A stretch of 64,000 bases of DNA from Phenylobacterium haematophilum (GTDB lineage: Bacteria > Pseudomonadota > Alphaproteobacteria > Caulobacterales > Caulobacteraceae), in assembly GCF_014196295.1 (NCBI RefSeq), contig NZ_JACIDK010000002.1:248001-312000 (forward strand), given 5' to 3'. Position 1 is the stretch's first letter; every line of letters begins with the position of its first letter. Below the pieces are notes generated by a model. It was not told the DNA's origin. It worked only from the letters and a program-made list of their open reading frames with translations, and made no database searches. This document shows, piece after piece, positions 16,799 to 26,406 of the stretch. The position numbers were made by a program, and so were the translations under genes.

Positions 16799-17013
16799 GG
16801 CGTCTGTCTCCGCTTTCCGTCCCCTTGGAGCGGCGGACCTTGCCGGAAAATTGGCGAGGCGCAAACGAGTGTTTGAAAATTAGCGCGTGTCGAACGGCGT
16901 CCGACGCGCTTTTGTCAGGCTCGGCGCTCCCCTCTTGCCCGGCGTCCCGGGCGGGCCGGACAGTGGAGGGCCACCGACGCCGGCGGCGACCGGCGCGAAG
17001 GGAGAGCCTCTAC

Positions 17014-18438
17014 GTGACCAAGCACGCGCCGGCCAACGGGCCTCGGCCGCTATCGACCCCGACCGCGCTCTCCTTTTCGACCCTGGCGTTTCCGCTCGGC
17101 GCGCTGGCGGTCGCAGTGTCTGTCTACATCCCGCCGTTCTTCGCCAGCCACCTGGGGGTCAACCTCACCTCGATCGGCGTCGCCTTCTTCGTGGTGCGGA
17201 TGCTGGACATGGGCGTCGATCCGGTTCTGGGACTGGTCATGGACCGCACCCGCACCCGATGGGGGCGTTACCGGGTCTGGGTGCTGATCGGGGGGCCGAT
17301 CCTGATGGCGGCGGTCTATGCGCTGTTCGAGGCGCCGAGCGGGATCGGGATCGCCTACCTGATCTTCTGGCTGCTGGTGTTCTATCTCGGCAACTCGATC
17401 CTGGGCTTAGGGCACTCGGCCTGGGCCGCGACCCTGGCCACCGAGTACCACCAGCGCTCGCGGATCTTCGGCATCCTGGCGGCGGCCGGGGTGATCGGAG
17501 CGATGACCGTACTGGTGATCCCGATCGGCGCGGCGCACGTCGGGCTGTCCGAGGCAGAGGGCGTCAAGGCCATGGGCTGGTTCATCTTCGCGATGATCCC
17601 GGTGGTGGTGCTGCTGGTCGCCCTGCGCACGCCCGAGCACATCGCCAGGAGCGCGCCCGAGCACTTCGCGTTCAAGGACTACCTGTCGCTGATCACCAAG
17701 CCGGACCTGCTGCGGCTGTTCCTGGCGCAAATGGCGCTCACGCTCGGCCCCGGCTGGATGAGCGCGCTCTACATGTTCTTCTTCACCGACTCGCGCGGGT
17801 TCTCGACCGAGCAGGCCTCGGCGCTGCTGCTGGTCTATGTGGTGGCCGGCATCCTGGGCGCGCCGCTGACCGCGCGGCTGGCCATGCGGTTCTCCAAGCA
17901 CCGCACGTTGATGGTCACCACGACGGCCTATTCGCTGGGCCTGTGCACGGTGATGTTCCTGCCCAAGGGCGACATGGCCTTCGGCATTCCGATGATGTTC
18001 TGGCAGGGCTTCATGGCCGCCGGCTTCGACCTGATGATCCGCGCCATGCTGGCCGACGTCGCCGACGAGGTGCGGTTGGAGCAGGGCCAGGAGCGCCTGA
18101 GCCTGATCTATGCGCTGAACGCCCTGGCCAACAAGATCGCCTCGGCCTTCGCCATCGTGCTGACCTTCCCGCTGCTGGCGCAGATCGGCTTCAACGCCGC
18201 CGACGGGGCGGTGAACACCGAGAGCGCGATCCGTGGGCTGGAACTGGCCTTCATCGTCGGGCCGATCGTGTTCGTGATGCTGGGCGGGGCCTGCGTGATC
18301 GGCTGGAAGCTCAACGCCGACAAGCACGCGGCGATCCGCGAGGAGCTGGAGCGGCGCGACGCGCTCTTCGCCGAGGCTCCGATCCTCGAGAGCTTCGCGC
18401 CCGACGTGGCGCCCGCGGTGACGGACGACCGCCCGTGA
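17014..18438 (+). CDS. GPH-type MFS transporter (glycoside-pentoside-hexuronide:cation symporter family)
   Basis: A 474-residue polytopic membrane protein, about 12 transmembrane helices. The strongest clue is MGVDPVLGLVMDRTRTRWGR, followed by YRVWVLIGGPI, the conserved helix 2-3 loop of the MelB/GPH family with the cation-binding Asp residues. Helix-rich segments follow through the C-terminus (LAFIVGPIVFVMLGGACVIG). The start is taken as GTG at 17014, preceded by GGGAGAG at 16999-17005; the longer reading would prepend an Arg-rich, non-hydrophobic stretch. The solute is not predictable and need not be a sugar. Confidence 0.85.
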   Translation: MTKHAPANGPRPLSTPTALSFSTLAFPLGALAVAVSVYIPPFFASHLGVNLTSIGVAFFVVRMLDMGVDPVLGLVMDRTRTRWGRYRVWVLIGGPILMAAVYALFEAPSGIGIAYLIFWLLVFYLGNSILGLGHSAWAATLATEYHQRSRIFGILAAAGVIGAMTVLVIPIGAAHVGLSEAEGVKAMGWFIFAMIPVVVLLVALRTPEHIARSAPEHFAFKDYLSLITKPDLLRLFLAQMALTLGPGWMSALYMFFFTDSRGFSTEQASALLLVYVVAGILGAPLTARLAMRFSKHRTLMVTTTAYSLGLCTVMFLPKGDMAFGIPMMFWQGFMAAGFDLMIRAMLADVADEVRLEQGQERLSLIYALNALANKIASAFAIVLTFPLLAQIGFNAADGAVNTESAIRGLELAFIVGPIVFVMLGGACVIGWKLNADKHAAIREELERRDALFAEAPILESFAPDVAPAVTDDRP

Positions 18439-18521
18439 CGCGGGGTCATGGTGGGCGGCGGGCCAAATCCGTGACAGCGTAAGCGCCGCGGCCCGGCAAG
18501 AGGCCGGGACTGGGAGCGCCG

Positions 18522-19430
18522 ATGAGCGGGTTGATCCTCCACCACTACGACACCTCGCCGTTCTCCGAGAAGGTGCGGCTGATGATGGGCCTGAAGGGCC
18601 TGGCGTGGGACTCGGTGCAGGCGCCGGTGATCATGCCCAAGCCGGAGCTGACGCCGCTGACCGGCGGCTACCGACGCATCCCCGTGCTGCAGATCGGCGC
18701 GGACGTCTATTGCGACACCCAGGTCATCCTGGCCGAGCTGGAGGCCCGCGCGCCGGGCCCGAGGGCGGCGTCCGGGGCCGACTGGGCCGTCAATTTCTGG
18801 GCCGACCGGCCGTTCTTCGGGATCACCGTGCCGATCATTTTTGGGGCGCTCGGCGAGGCGACGACGCCGGAGTTCATCGCCGACCGCGAAAAGCTGAGCG
18901 GGCGGCCGTTCAACGTCGCGGCGATGCAGGCGGCCGCGCCGCTGATGGTCCCGCAGTGGCGGGCGCAGGCGGCCTGGATCGAGGAGGGACTAAGCGAGAC
19001 CGACTGGTTGGCCGGCGACGCGCCGGGGCTGGCCGACATCGCCGCCTACATGAACATCTGGTTCCTCGCCCGGAACCTGCCGGCCATGGCCGACGAGCTG
19101 CTGGCCGGCCTCGAACGCACCCAGGCTTGGCGCAAACGGGTGGCGGCGATCGGCCATGGGACCCGCCGAGAGATCAGCGGCGCCGAGGCGCTGGCCGCGG
19201 CCCGCGAGGCCGAGCCCGGCCTGGTCCCCGAGCACGATTCACATGACCCGCTGGGCCTGAGGCCGGGGGACTTCATCACCGTGGCGGCCGACGACTATGG
19301 CCGCGACCCCATCGCCGGGACGCTGGCGGCTCTGACGCGCAGCCGGATCGTCCTTTCCCGCCAGACCCCTGACCTGGGCCGGACCCAGGTTCATTTCCCA
19401 CGCGCCGGCTACGTCGTCGGCAAGGCCTAA
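18522..19430 (+). CDS. Glutathione S-transferase-family protein with C-terminal extension
   Basis: A 302-residue protein. Residues 1-80 form a GST-type thioredoxin fold (HHYDTSPFSEKVRLMMGLKG, RRIPVLQIGADVYCDTQVIL); the middle is the all-helical GST domain (LAGDAPGLADIAAYMNIWFL). The last 90 residues are an unusual extension (AREAEPGLVPEHDSHDPLGL then GDFITVAADDYGRDPIAGTL), found in a subgroup of alphaproteobacterial GSTs. The Ser in TSPFSEK could be the catalytic residue. It is followed 10 bases later by a crotonase gene. A perfect 6-bp hairpin (18492-18508) sits in its leader. Confidence 0.83.
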   Translation: MSGLILHHYDTSPFSEKVRLMMGLKGLAWDSVQAPVIMPKPELTPLTGGYRRIPVLQIGADVYCDTQVILAELEARAPGPRAASGADWAVNFWADRPFFGITVPIIFGALGEATTPEFIADREKLSGRPFNVAAMQAAAPLMVPQWRAQAAWIEEGLSETDWLAGDAPGLADIAAYMNIWFLARNLPAMADELLAGLERTQAWRKRVAAIGHGTRREISGAEALAAAREAEPGLVPEHDSHDPLGLRPGDFITVAADDYGRDPIAGTLAALTRSRIVLSRQTPDLGRTQVHFPRAGYVVGKA

Positions 19431-19440
19431 GGAGCATCCC

Positions 19441-20259
19441 ATGGAAGAGCGCATCACCGTCGAGATCAGCGAGGGCGTGGCCGATGTCCGCCTGGTCCGC
19501 ACCGACAAGATGAACGCCCTGGACGACGCCATGTTCTCGGCGCTGATCGAAACCGGCGAGCGGCTGAAGACCGAGAAGGGCGTGCGCGCGATCGTGCTGT
19601 CGGGCGAGGGGCGGGCGTTCTGCGCCGGGCTCGACATGGGCAATTTCGGCAAGATGGCCTCTGGCGAGCGCAAGGGCGGCCAGTCCTCGACCGGCGAGTC
19701 GCTGCTGACCGACAACCGCACGGCCGGCGGCTCGAACCGCGCGCAGCACGCGGTGATGGTCTGGAGCGAGCAGGTGGTGCCGGTGATCGCCGCGGTGCAC
19801 GGCGTGGCGTTCGGCGGCGGCTTCCAGCTGGCGCTGGGCGCGGACCTGCGCTTCGTCACCGCCGACACGCGGATGTCGGTGATGGAGATCAAGTGGGGCC
19901 TGGTGCCGGACATGGCCGGCATGGTGCTGATGCGCGGTCTGGTGCGAGACGACGTCGCCCGCGAGCTGACCTACACGGGCCGCATCTTCGACGGGGAGGA
20001 GGCGGCGCGCCTGGGCCTGGCGACCCGCGTCTGCGCCGACCCGCGCGCCGAGGCCCTGGCCCTGGCGGCCGAGATCGCCGGCAAGAGCCCGACCGCGATC
20101 CGCGCCGCCAAGCGGCTGCTGGACATGGTCGCCGACGCGGACCAGCACGCGATCCTCAAGGCCGAGAGTGTCGAGCAGGCGGCGCTGATCGGCTCGCCGA
20201 ACCAGGTCGAGGCGGTCATGTCGAACATGCAGAAACGCGCCGCAGTCTACGCCGACTGA
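19441..20259 (+). CDS. Crotonase/enoyl-CoA hydratase-isomerase family protein
   Basis: A 272-residue crotonase: RLVRTDKMNALDDAMFSAL, GEGRAFCAGLDMGNFGK (oxyanion hole) and VAFGGGFQLALGADLRFVTA. At the two acid positions of enoyl-CoA hydratase, the first is Gln (GGFQLA) while the second Glu is kept (SVMEIKWGLVPD). Single-Glu crotonases are often isomerases, so a delta3-delta2-enoyl-CoA isomerase-like role is more likely than hydration; this is inference. RBS AAGGAGC precedes the ATG. Its TGA shares one base with the next gene's ATG (TGATG), so the pair is coupled. Confidence 0.87.
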   Translation: MEERITVEISEGVADVRLVRTDKMNALDDAMFSALIETGERLKTEKGVRAIVLSGEGRAFCAGLDMGNFGKMASGERKGGQSSTGESLLTDNRTAGGSNRAQHAVMVWSEQVVPVIAAVHGVAFGGGFQLALGADLRFVTADTRMSVMEIKWGLVPDMAGMVLMRGLVRDDVARELTYTGRIFDGEEAARLGLATRVCADPRAEALALAAEIAGKSPTAIRAAKRLLDMVADADQHAILKAESVEQAALIGSPNQVEAVMSNMQKRAAVYAD

Positions 20260-20897
20260 TGCCGACGCTGTACCACTGCCAGGACGCCCGCTCGTTCCGC
20301 GCCCTCTGGGCGCTGGAGGAGCTGGGCGCGCCTTACGAGTTGAAATTGCTGCCGTTTCCGCCACGAGTGCGGTCTCCGGAATACCTGGAGATCAACCCGC
20401 TGGGGACCATCCCGTTCTTCGTCGACGGGCAGACGAAGATGACTGAGTCCTCGGCCATTCTTCAGTACCTGGCCGCTCGGCATGGCGGGCCGCTGAACGT
20501 GCCGAATGACGATAGCGACTACGGCGCGTGGCTGAACTGGCTCTATTTGGGCGAGGCGACGCTGACCTTCCCGCAGACCCTGGTGCTTCGCTACACGCGG
20601 CTGGAGCCGAAGGAGCGGCGCAATCCGCAGGTCGCCGAGGACTACGCCAAGTGGTTCGCTGCAAGGCTGCGGGCGGTCGATAGAGCGTTGGAAACGCGGG
20701 ACTATCTGGTCGCGGGTCGGTTCACGGCGGCGGACATCTCGGTGGGCTACGCGCTGCTGCTGGCCTCGACCCTGGGGCTGAGCGAGCGGTTCAGCCCGGC
20801 GGTGGCGGCCTACTGGGCGCGGCTGCAGGACCGGGAGGGGTTTTGGCGGGCGAAGGCGGCGCAGGCCGCCGAGGGGACGCCCGAGTGGCAGGTTTAG
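20259..20897 (+). CDS. Glutathione S-transferase family protein
   Basis: A 212-residue canonical two-domain GST. The N-terminal thioredoxin fold has YHCQDARSFRALWALEELG, the cis-Pro segment LGTIPFFVDGQTKMTESSAI (glutathione gamma-glutamyl contact at the final ESSAI) and LQYLAARHG. The helical domain carries YLVAGRFTAADISVGYAL, the conserved N-capping-box region. Catalytic residue type is uncertain (Ser in DARSFR possible). It is translationally coupled to the crotonase gene upstream. Substrate unknown. Confidence 0.88.
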   Translation: MPTLYHCQDARSFRALWALEELGAPYELKLLPFPPRVRSPEYLEINPLGTIPFFVDGQTKMTESSAILQYLAARHGGPLNVPNDDSDYGAWLNWLYLGEATLTFPQTLVLRYTRLEPKERRNPQVAEDYAKWFAARLRAVDRALETRDYLVAGRFTAADISVGYALLLASTLGLSERFSPAVAAYWARLQDREGFWRAKAAQAAEGTPEWQV

Positions 20898-20948
20898 CGG
20901 GCTAGGTCGCAGGAAGGCGCCGATCGCGATCAGCTGATCGATCAGGCG

Positions 20949-20979
20949 GATCCGGTCTTGCTGCGCAAACCGGGATGAC
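20949..20979. repeat. Half-unit of the CCCGGTTT repeat family
   Basis: ATCCGGTCTTGCTGCGC followed by AAACCGGGATGACA lies between the converging GST and queG genes and is nearly identical to the right-hand unit at 9484-9516. Its palindromic arms would form a hairpin and may end both transcripts. Confidence 0.75.
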
Positions 20980-20988
20980 AGCGCAAGG

Positions 20989-22110
20989 TCAGGCCGCCCA
21001 CTCGGCGAGGACGTCGGGGTCGGTTTCGGCGGCGGCGGCGCGCAGGCTCGCGAAAGCGTCGGGAGGCAGCAGACGCGAGAGCGCCCAGACGGCGGCGCCG
21101 CGGACGATCGGGGCCGGGTCGGCGAGCAGGGCCTGGGCGCGGGGCGCCAGGCAGGCGTCGCCCGAATTGCCGATGGCGTAGAGCACGTTGCGCAGGAAGC
21201 GGTCGCGGCCGATGCGCTTGACCGGGCTTTTGGAGAACAGGGCGCGGAAGGCGGCGTCGTCGAGGCCCGCGAGGTCGGCGAGCGAAGGCTCGCGCAGGGC
21301 GTCGCGGGCGTGCAGCCGCTGCTCGCGGGACTGGGCGGCGAACTTGTTCCACGGGCAGACCGCCAGGCAGTCGTCGCAGCCATAGATGCGGTTGCCGAGC
21401 ATCGGCCTGAACTCGGCCGGGATCGGGCCCTTGAGCTCGATGGTCAGGTAGGAGATGCAGCGCCGGGCGTCGAGCTGATAGGGCGCGGGAAAGGCGTTCG
21501 TCGGGCAGATGTCGAGACAGGCGCGGCACTGGCCGCAGGAGCCGCCGCTGGGGCCGTCGGCCGGCAGCTCGAGCTCGGTGAGGATCGAGCCGAGGAACAG
21601 CCAGGAGCCGAACTCGCGGCTGACCAGATTGGTGTGCTTGCCTTGCCAGCCGAGGCCGGCGCGCTCGGCCAGCGGCTTTTCCATCAGGGGCGCGGTGTCG
21701 ACGAAGACCTTCAGCTCGCCGCCGAAGCGGGAGACCAGCCAGCCCGCCAGCTGCTTGAGCCGGCCCTTGATCAGCTCGTGATAGTCGTCGCCCTGGGCGT
21801 AGACCGAGATCGCGCCGCGGTCCTTGCGGCCCAGGGTCTCCAGCGGATCGTGGTCGGGGCCGTAGTTGACGCCGACCATGATCGCCGAGCGGGCGTGGTC
21901 CCACATGGCGGTGGGATGGCGGCGACGATCTTCGGTATCCTCGATCCAGCCCATCTGGCCGTGGCGGCCGTGTTCGACGAACTCGCGCAGGCGGGCGGAG
22001 GCGGCCCACTCGGCGCGGGCGTCGGCGATGCGGCAGACGTCGAAGCCGAGCTCGACGGCGCGCTGGCGGATCAGGTCGGCGGTGCGGGGATCAGAAGTCG
22101 AGGTCGTCAT
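20989..22110 (-). CDS. queG: Epoxyqueuosine reductase
   Basis: Performs the last step of queuosine synthesis in tRNA, reducing epoxyqueuosine with cobalamin and two [4Fe-4S] clusters. The 373-residue protein has [20 protein letters not shown] at the N-terminus, [19 protein letters not shown], the invariant [20 protein letters not shown], then two ferredoxin-type motifs [16 protein letters not shown] and [18 protein letters not shown]-like C-terminus (residues about 290-370) completes the QueG fold. Its first 20 bases overlap the end of the upstream GST gene, so the pair is probably co-transcribed. Confidence 0.95.
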   Translation of the reverse strand: MTTSTSDPRTADLIRQRAVELGFDVCRIADARAEWAASARLREFVEHGRHGQMGWIEDTEDRRRHPTAMWDHARSAIMVGVNYGPDHDPLETLGRKDRGAISVYAQGDDYHELIKGRLKQLAGWLVSRFGGELKVFVDTAPLMEKPLAERAGLGWQGKHTNLVSREFGSWLFLGSILTELELPADGPSGGSCGQCRACLDICPTNAFPAPYQLDARRCISYLTIELKGPIPAEFRPMLGNRIYGCDDCLAVCPWNKFAAQSREQRLHARDALREPSLADLAGLDDAAFRALFSKSPVKRIGRDRFLRNVLYAIGNSGDACLAPRAQALLADPAPIVRGAAVWALSRLLPPDAFASLRAAAAETDPDVLAEWAA

Positions 22111-22777
22111 AATGCTGCGCCGGCGCGAGGCCGGGCCAGCGGTCGGCCAGCAGCGGCCGGAAGCACGGCCTCGATTTCAGCTTCATGTACCACGTCTTGA
22201 CCGCGGGGAAGTCGCGCCACGGCACATCGCCGAAATAGTCGATCACCGACAGGTGGGCGGCGGCGGCGAAGTCGGCCATCGACAGGCGGCGGCCCGCCAG
22301 CCAGTCGCGGCCGCTCAGCAGGGTTTCGACGTAGACGAGGTGGGCGCGCAGCGCCTCGCGGCCGGCCCGCATCGCGCCGAGATCGGGGGCGCCGAGGCCG
22401 AGCAGGCGCTTTTCCATCTTCTCGTGCAGCAGGAAGCCGCCGACCTCGTAGTCGAACTTGCGGTCGAACCATTGCAGCAGACGGCGGGCCTCGGCCCGTT
22501 CGGCAGGGTCGCGGCCGAGCAGCGGCGGCTCGGGATGGGTCTCCTCCAGGTGGTCGAGGATGGCGCGGCTTTCGCACAGCACCAGCGGTTCGCGCCCGCC
22601 CGCGACGACCAGCACCGGCGTCAGACCGGATGGGTTCAACTTCACCAGGGCGGCCGGCCGTTCCCAGTAGCGGACGGCTTCCTCGGTGAAAGGCAGCCGC
22701 TTTTCGCCCAGCGCCAGGCGCACCTGGCGGGAGGCGGGGTCCAAGGGGAAGTGCAGGAGGGTGAGGTCGAGACTCAT
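22091..22777 (-). CDS. Glutathione S-transferase family protein
   Basis: A 228-residue GST: N-terminal [40 protein letters not shown] with [11 protein letters not shown] for glutathione binding, and the C-terminal helical domain with [20 protein letters not shown]. The [21 protein letters not shown] pattern is common in alphaproteobacterial GSTs found beside queG. The 3' end overlaps queG by 20 bases. Its role is not predictable; a link to queuosine synthesis is unlikely. Confidence 0.88.
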   Translation of the reverse strand: MSLDLTLLHFPLDPASRQVRLALGEKRLPFTEEAVRYWERPAALVKLNPSGLTPVLVVAGGREPLVLCESRAILDHLEETHPEPPLLGRDPAERAEARRLLQWFDRKFDYEVGGFLLHEKMEKRLLGLGAPDLGAMRAGREALRAHLVYVETLLSGRDWLAGRRLSMADFAAAAHLSVIDYFGDVPWRDFPAVKTWYMKLKSRPCFRPLLADRWPGLAPAQHYDDLDF

Positions 22778-22794
22778 CAGGCGACCGAGTATCG

Positions 22795-23757
22795 CTAAGC
22801 CTCGTTAAGGCCGCGTTTACCGAGGGCGCTCTCGGCGAAGGCGCCGCCATGCGGCTCGGCCGCGCCGCGCGGGTCGGGGTGGATGATGATGTCGGCGCTG
22901 GGGAACTCGGCGAGGATGCGTTTTTCGGCCGCCACCACGGCGGCATGGGCCTGCTGCAGCGACAGGGCGGGATCGAGATCGACGTGCATCTGCATGTGAA
23001 CGTACGGACCCGAAGCGCGGGTCCGCAGCTGGTGCACATCGGTGAGGCGGACGTCCTGGGTGACCAGGGCGATGATTCGCTCGCGCTCCTCGATCGGCAG
23101 CTCGCGATCCATCAGCTGGTTGGCCGCCTCGCGGAACACGCTGATCGCGCCCCAGAGCAACAGGCCGGTCACCACTAGGGCGGCCAGGGCGTCGAGCCCG
23201 TGGAGCCCCAGCCAGGCCGCCGCGGCGATGCCGACCAGGGCGGCGAGGTTCGAGGCGAGGTCCGTCGCGTAGTGGGCCCGGTCGCCGGCCACCGCGACCG
23301 ACGAGGTGCGCTTCAGCACCCAGGACTGGGCGCTGATCAGACCGAAGGTCAGGACGGTGGAGATCGCCATCACCGCCAGGGCGAGACCTTCCTGGCGGAC
23401 CGGCTGCGGGTCGATAAGGCCCATGATCGCCTCGCGGCCGACCAGGGCGGCGGAGGCGAAGACCAGGCCGCCTTGCATCAGGCTGGCGAAGGCCTCGGCC
23501 TTGCCGTGGCCGAAGCGGTGCTCGGCGTCGGGCGGGCTGGCCGCGTAGCGCACCGCGAAAAAGGTCACCAGCGAGGCCAGGAGATCGAGGCCGGAGTCGG
23601 CGGCCGAGGCCAGGAGAGCAATGGAGTCGCTGGCGCGCCAGGCCAGCGCCTTGGTCGTCACCAGCAGCAGCGCCATGACTGTGGAGGCCAGGGTGATGCG
23701 GCGGGTGAGGAGGGCCGTTTCGGCGGCCGAAAGACGGGGTCGGACAGCGGTAGCCAT
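22795..23757 (-). CDS. Cation diffusion facilitator (CDF) metal exporter, FieF-like
   Basis: A 320-residue inner-membrane protein with six transmembrane helices and a cytoplasmic C-terminal domain. Metal-site motifs are DSIALLASAADSGLDLLAS in helix 2 and HYATDLASN (HxxxD) in helix 5, the typical Asp/His tetrahedral site. The loop HRFGHGKAEAFASL is a CDF hallmark. The C-terminal dimerisation domain (QLRTRASGPYVHMQMHVDLD, then a His in IIIHPD) binds regulatory metal. FieF-like enzymes export Zn, Fe or Cd by proton antiport; specificity is not certain. It lies 17 bases upstream of the GST gene on the same strand. Confidence 0.9.
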   Translation of the reverse strand: MATAVRPRLSAAETALLTRRITLASTVMALLLVTTKALAWRASDSIALLASAADSGLDLLASLVTFFAVRYAASPPDAEHRFGHGKAEAFASLMQGGLVFASAALVGREAIMGLIDPQPVRQEGLALAVMAISTVLTFGLISAQSWVLKRTSSVAVAGDRAHYATDLASNLAALVGIAAAAWLGLHGLDALAALVVTGLLLWGAISVFREAANQLMDRELPIEERERIIALVTQDVRLTDVHQLRTRASGPYVHMQMHVDLDPALSLQQAHAAVVAAEKRILAEFPSADIIIHPDPRGAAEPHGGAFAESALGKRGLNEA

Positions 23758-23819
23758 GGCGCGAGACTATCGCGCGCGCCGCAGCGCCCCTAGCGCGAAC
23801 GACTCGCGCCGAGTCGCCG

Positions 23820-25397
23820 TCAAGCTGCGGCGGCGCCGGCCAGGGCGGCTTCGATGCCGGCCAGCAGGCTGGCGGCGGTGATCGGCTTGGCGACGTGCAG
23901 ATCGGCGCCGGCGGCGCGCGCCTCCTGCTGATGCTCGGCCATGGCGTTGGCGCTGAGCATGACGATCGGCGCCGGCGTGGCGCGGCGTTCGGCCTCCAGG
24001 GTGCGAATGGCGCGAGTGGCGGCCAGGCCGTCCATGCGCGGCATCTGCATGTCCATCAGCACCACGTCGAAGTCGGCGGCGGCGAAGGCCTCCAGAGCCT
24101 GGGCCCCGTCCTCGACAATGACCAGCTCAGCGCCCTGGCTGGCGAGGATGAGCTCGACGACGCGCTGGTTGGTCGGGTGGTCTTCGGCCAGCAGCACGCG
24201 CAGGGGGCCGGCCCGCGGAGCGGCCGCAGCCGGGGCGGCGTCCTCGCGGGCGTCATAGGCGGCGAGCGGCTCGGCGCGCGGCAGCGGCAGGGACACGACG
24301 AAGCGGCTGCCGACGCCAGGCTGCGAGGAGGCCGAGATCTCGCCGCCCATCATTTCGGCCAATGATCGGCAGATCGAGAGGCCGAGGCCTGTGCCGCCGA
24401 AGCGCCGGCTGATGGTGGCGTCAGCCTGGCTGAAGCGGGCGAACAGGCGCGCGGCGTGGTCGGGTCCGAAGCCGACGCCGGTGTCCTCGACGACCAGGAC
24501 CAGGCTGGCGTCGGTCATGCCCAGGCGCAGGGTGACGGCGCCCTCGTGGGTGAACTTCACGGCGTTTGAGAGCAGGTTGGCGACGATCTGGCCGAGCCGG
24601 GCGCCGTCTCCGACAAACCGGCCGCGGGCCTCGGCGTCGGCCTCGACCCGGAAGGTCAGACCCTTGTCGTGCGCCCGGTAGCGCATGACCTCGATGCAGG
24701 GGGCAAGCGCCTCGTCGAGGTCGAAGGGCTGGACGTCCAGCTCCAACTCGCCGGCCTCGATCTTGGAGACGTCGAGGATGTCGGAGACCAGCCGCTCCAG
24801 GATGGTCCCGGAGTTGCGGATCAGGTTCACCATCTCGGACTGGTCGACGGCGAGGGGCGTGCGCGCGAGCGCGTCGACAATGCCGATGACGCCGTTCAGT
24901 GGAGTGCGGATCTCGTGGCTCATATTGGCCAGGAAGTCGGACTTGGCGCGGCTGGCGGCCTCGGCGGCGGCCTTGGCCTCGACCAGGGCGCGTTCGGCGG
25001 CGACGCGGGCGGTGACGTCGCGGGCCACGCCGTAGATGTGGTCGCCGCGGCGCTGGGCGCGCCATTCGAGGGTCAGGTAACGGCCGTCCTTGTGCCGGTA
25101 GCGGTTGGTGAAGCCGAGCACCGGGTCGTCGGGCTTTCGGTTCTCGACCTCGTTTACGCTGTCCAGCGTGCCGGGCATGTCGTCGGGATGGACCAAGTCC
25201 AGCAGTCGCTGGCCCACCATCGCGTCGGGATCGTGGCCCAACAGGGTGCGCCAGGAGGCGCTGGCCTTGACCACGCGGCCCTCAAGGTCGCGGATCACCA
25301 GGAGATCGAGGGAGACATCGAAGAACGCGCCGACGTCGGCGACGTCGCCGAACGGGTGCGCGCCAGGAGCCGGGACGACGAAGGGCTCCTGAAACAT
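23820..25397 (-). CDS. PAS-containing hybrid histidine kinase
   Basis: A 525-residue soluble signalling protein with no membrane helix. Order: PAS domain (about 30-140, with LLVIRDLEGRVVKASASWRT and the PAC segment GRYLTLEWRAQRRG), HisKA with the phospho-His in ANMSHEIRTPLNGVIG (about 160-225), HATPase (G1 box VVEDTGVGFG, FGGTGLGLSICRSLAEM), and a receiver domain (about 400-515) with phospho-acceptor Asp in FDVVLMDMQMPRMDG and Lys in LHVAKPI. The output is probably passed through a separate Hpt protein. The signal sensed and partner are unknown; no partner gene is adjacent. Confidence 0.93.
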   Translation of the reverse strand: MFQEPFVVPAPGAHPFGDVADVGAFFDVSLDLLVIRDLEGRVVKASASWRTLLGHDPDAMVGQRLLDLVHPDDMPGTLDSVNEVENRKPDDPVLGFTNRYRHKDGRYLTLEWRAQRRGDHIYGVARDVTARVAAERALVEAKAAAEAASRAKSDFLANMSHEIRTPLNGVIGIVDALARTPLAVDQSEMVNLIRNSGTILERLVSDILDVSKIEAGELELDVQPFDLDEALAPCIEVMRYRAHDKGLTFRVEADAEARGRFVGDGARLGQIVANLLSNAVKFTHEGAVTLRLGMTDASLVLVVEDTGVGFGPDHAARLFARFSQADATISRRFGGTGLGLSICRSLAEMMGGEISASSQPGVGSRFVVSLPLPRAEPLAAYDAREDAAPAAAAPRAGPLRVLLAEDHPTNQRVVELILASQGAELVIVEDGAQALEAFAAADFDVVLMDMQMPRMDGLAATRAIRTLEAERRATPAPIVMLSANAMAEHQQEARAAGADLHVAKPITAASLLAGIEAALAGAAAA

Positions 25398-25514
25398 GGC
25401 GTAGGTCCTCGAAATCAGAACTAAGGCCCAGAGGATTAGGCCGATTGGTTAAGCCTCGATTGCCGTTCCCCGCCGTGGCGTCAACCGCCTAGCCTGCCGT
25501 TGTGGGAGGAAGCC

Positions 25515-26390
25515 ATGGCCTATCAGCACATCACCAGCAGCCTGCAGGACGGCGTTCTCGAAGTCGTCCTCGATCGACCCGACAAGCTCAACGCCTACAC
25601 CGCGATCATGGGCGAGGAGCTCGCCGACGCGTTCCGAACCGCCGACGTCGACGACGATGTCCGCGTGGTGCTGGTCACCGGGGCCGGGCGGGCGTTCTGC
25701 GCCGGGGCCGACATCTCGGCGGGCGCCGACGCCTTCGACACCACCTCGGCGGCGGGATCGGCCTCTTTCGGCGACGTCAGCAAGGGGCCGCGACAGGGGA
25801 GCGGCGGCGGCTTCGTCGAGGCGATCTACGAGTGCCGCAAGCCGTCGATCGCCGCCTTCAACGGCGCAGCGGTGGGGGTGGGGCTGACCCTGACCTTGCC
25901 GATGGACATTCGCATCGCCGCGGAGGGAGCGCGGTTCGGCTTCGTGTTCGCGCGGCGCGGGCTGGTCCCCGAAGCCGGCAGCGCCTGGTTCCTGCCGCGG
26001 CTGGTCGGGCTGCCGCAGGCGCTGCGCTGGTGTCTGGACGGGGGGCTGTTCCCGGCCAGCGAGGCGCTGGCCGGCGGGCTGGTCAGCGAGGTCGTGGCCG
26101 CAGAGGAACTGCTGCCGCGGGCCAGGGCGATCGCCCGCTCGATCGCCGACAACACCGCGCCGGTGTCGGTGGCCCTGACCCGGCAGATGCTGTGGCGGCT
26201 GTCGCAGGCGCCTTCGCCGGCCGAGGTTCTGAAGGTCGACGGGCGGATGGCGATGACCCTCGGCGCCGGCGGCGACGTCAAGGAAGGCGTGGCGGCGTTC
26301 CTTGAGAAGCGGGCGCCGAACTTTCCGGGCAAGGTCTCGTCCGACATGCCGCGAGGCTATCCGTGGTGGGGCGAGCAGGCGGCCCCGTAA
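25515..26390 (+). CDS. Crotonase-family (enoyl-CoA hydratase-like) protein
   Basis: A 291-residue crotonase: VVLDRPDKLNAYTAIMGEEL, GAGRAFCAGADISAGADAFD and FNGAAVGVGLTLTLPMDIRI. The first active-site Glu is absent (Thr-rich GLTLTLPMD), but the RRGLVPEAGSAWFLPRLVG loop, with Glu in PEAG, resembles the enoyl-CoA isomerase-like branch. So hydratase activity is doubtful. The start is fixed by GGGAGGA at 25504-25510. It ends 16 bases before the converging citrate synthase gene. Confidence 0.86.
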   Translation: MAYQHITSSLQDGVLEVVLDRPDKLNAYTAIMGEELADAFRTADVDDDVRVVLVTGAGRAFCAGADISAGADAFDTTSAAGSASFGDVSKGPRQGSGGGFVEAIYECRKPSIAAFNGAAVGVGLTLTLPMDIRIAAEGARFGFVFARRGLVPEAGSAWFLPRLVGLPQALRWCLDGGLFPASEALAGGLVSEVVAAEELLPRARAIARSIADNTAPVSVALTRQMLWRLSQAPSPAEVLKVDGRMAMTLGAGGDVKEGVAAFLEKRAPNFPGKVSSDMPRGYPWWGEQAAP

Positions 26391-26406
26391 GCCGCCTTGA
26401 GCCGCC

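Noticed and set aside
16825-17013. N-terminal extension of the GPH transporter from ATG 16825
   Set aside because: The Arg-rich, non-hydrophobic residues do not belong to the family; GTG 17014 has a good Shine-Dalgarno sequence.
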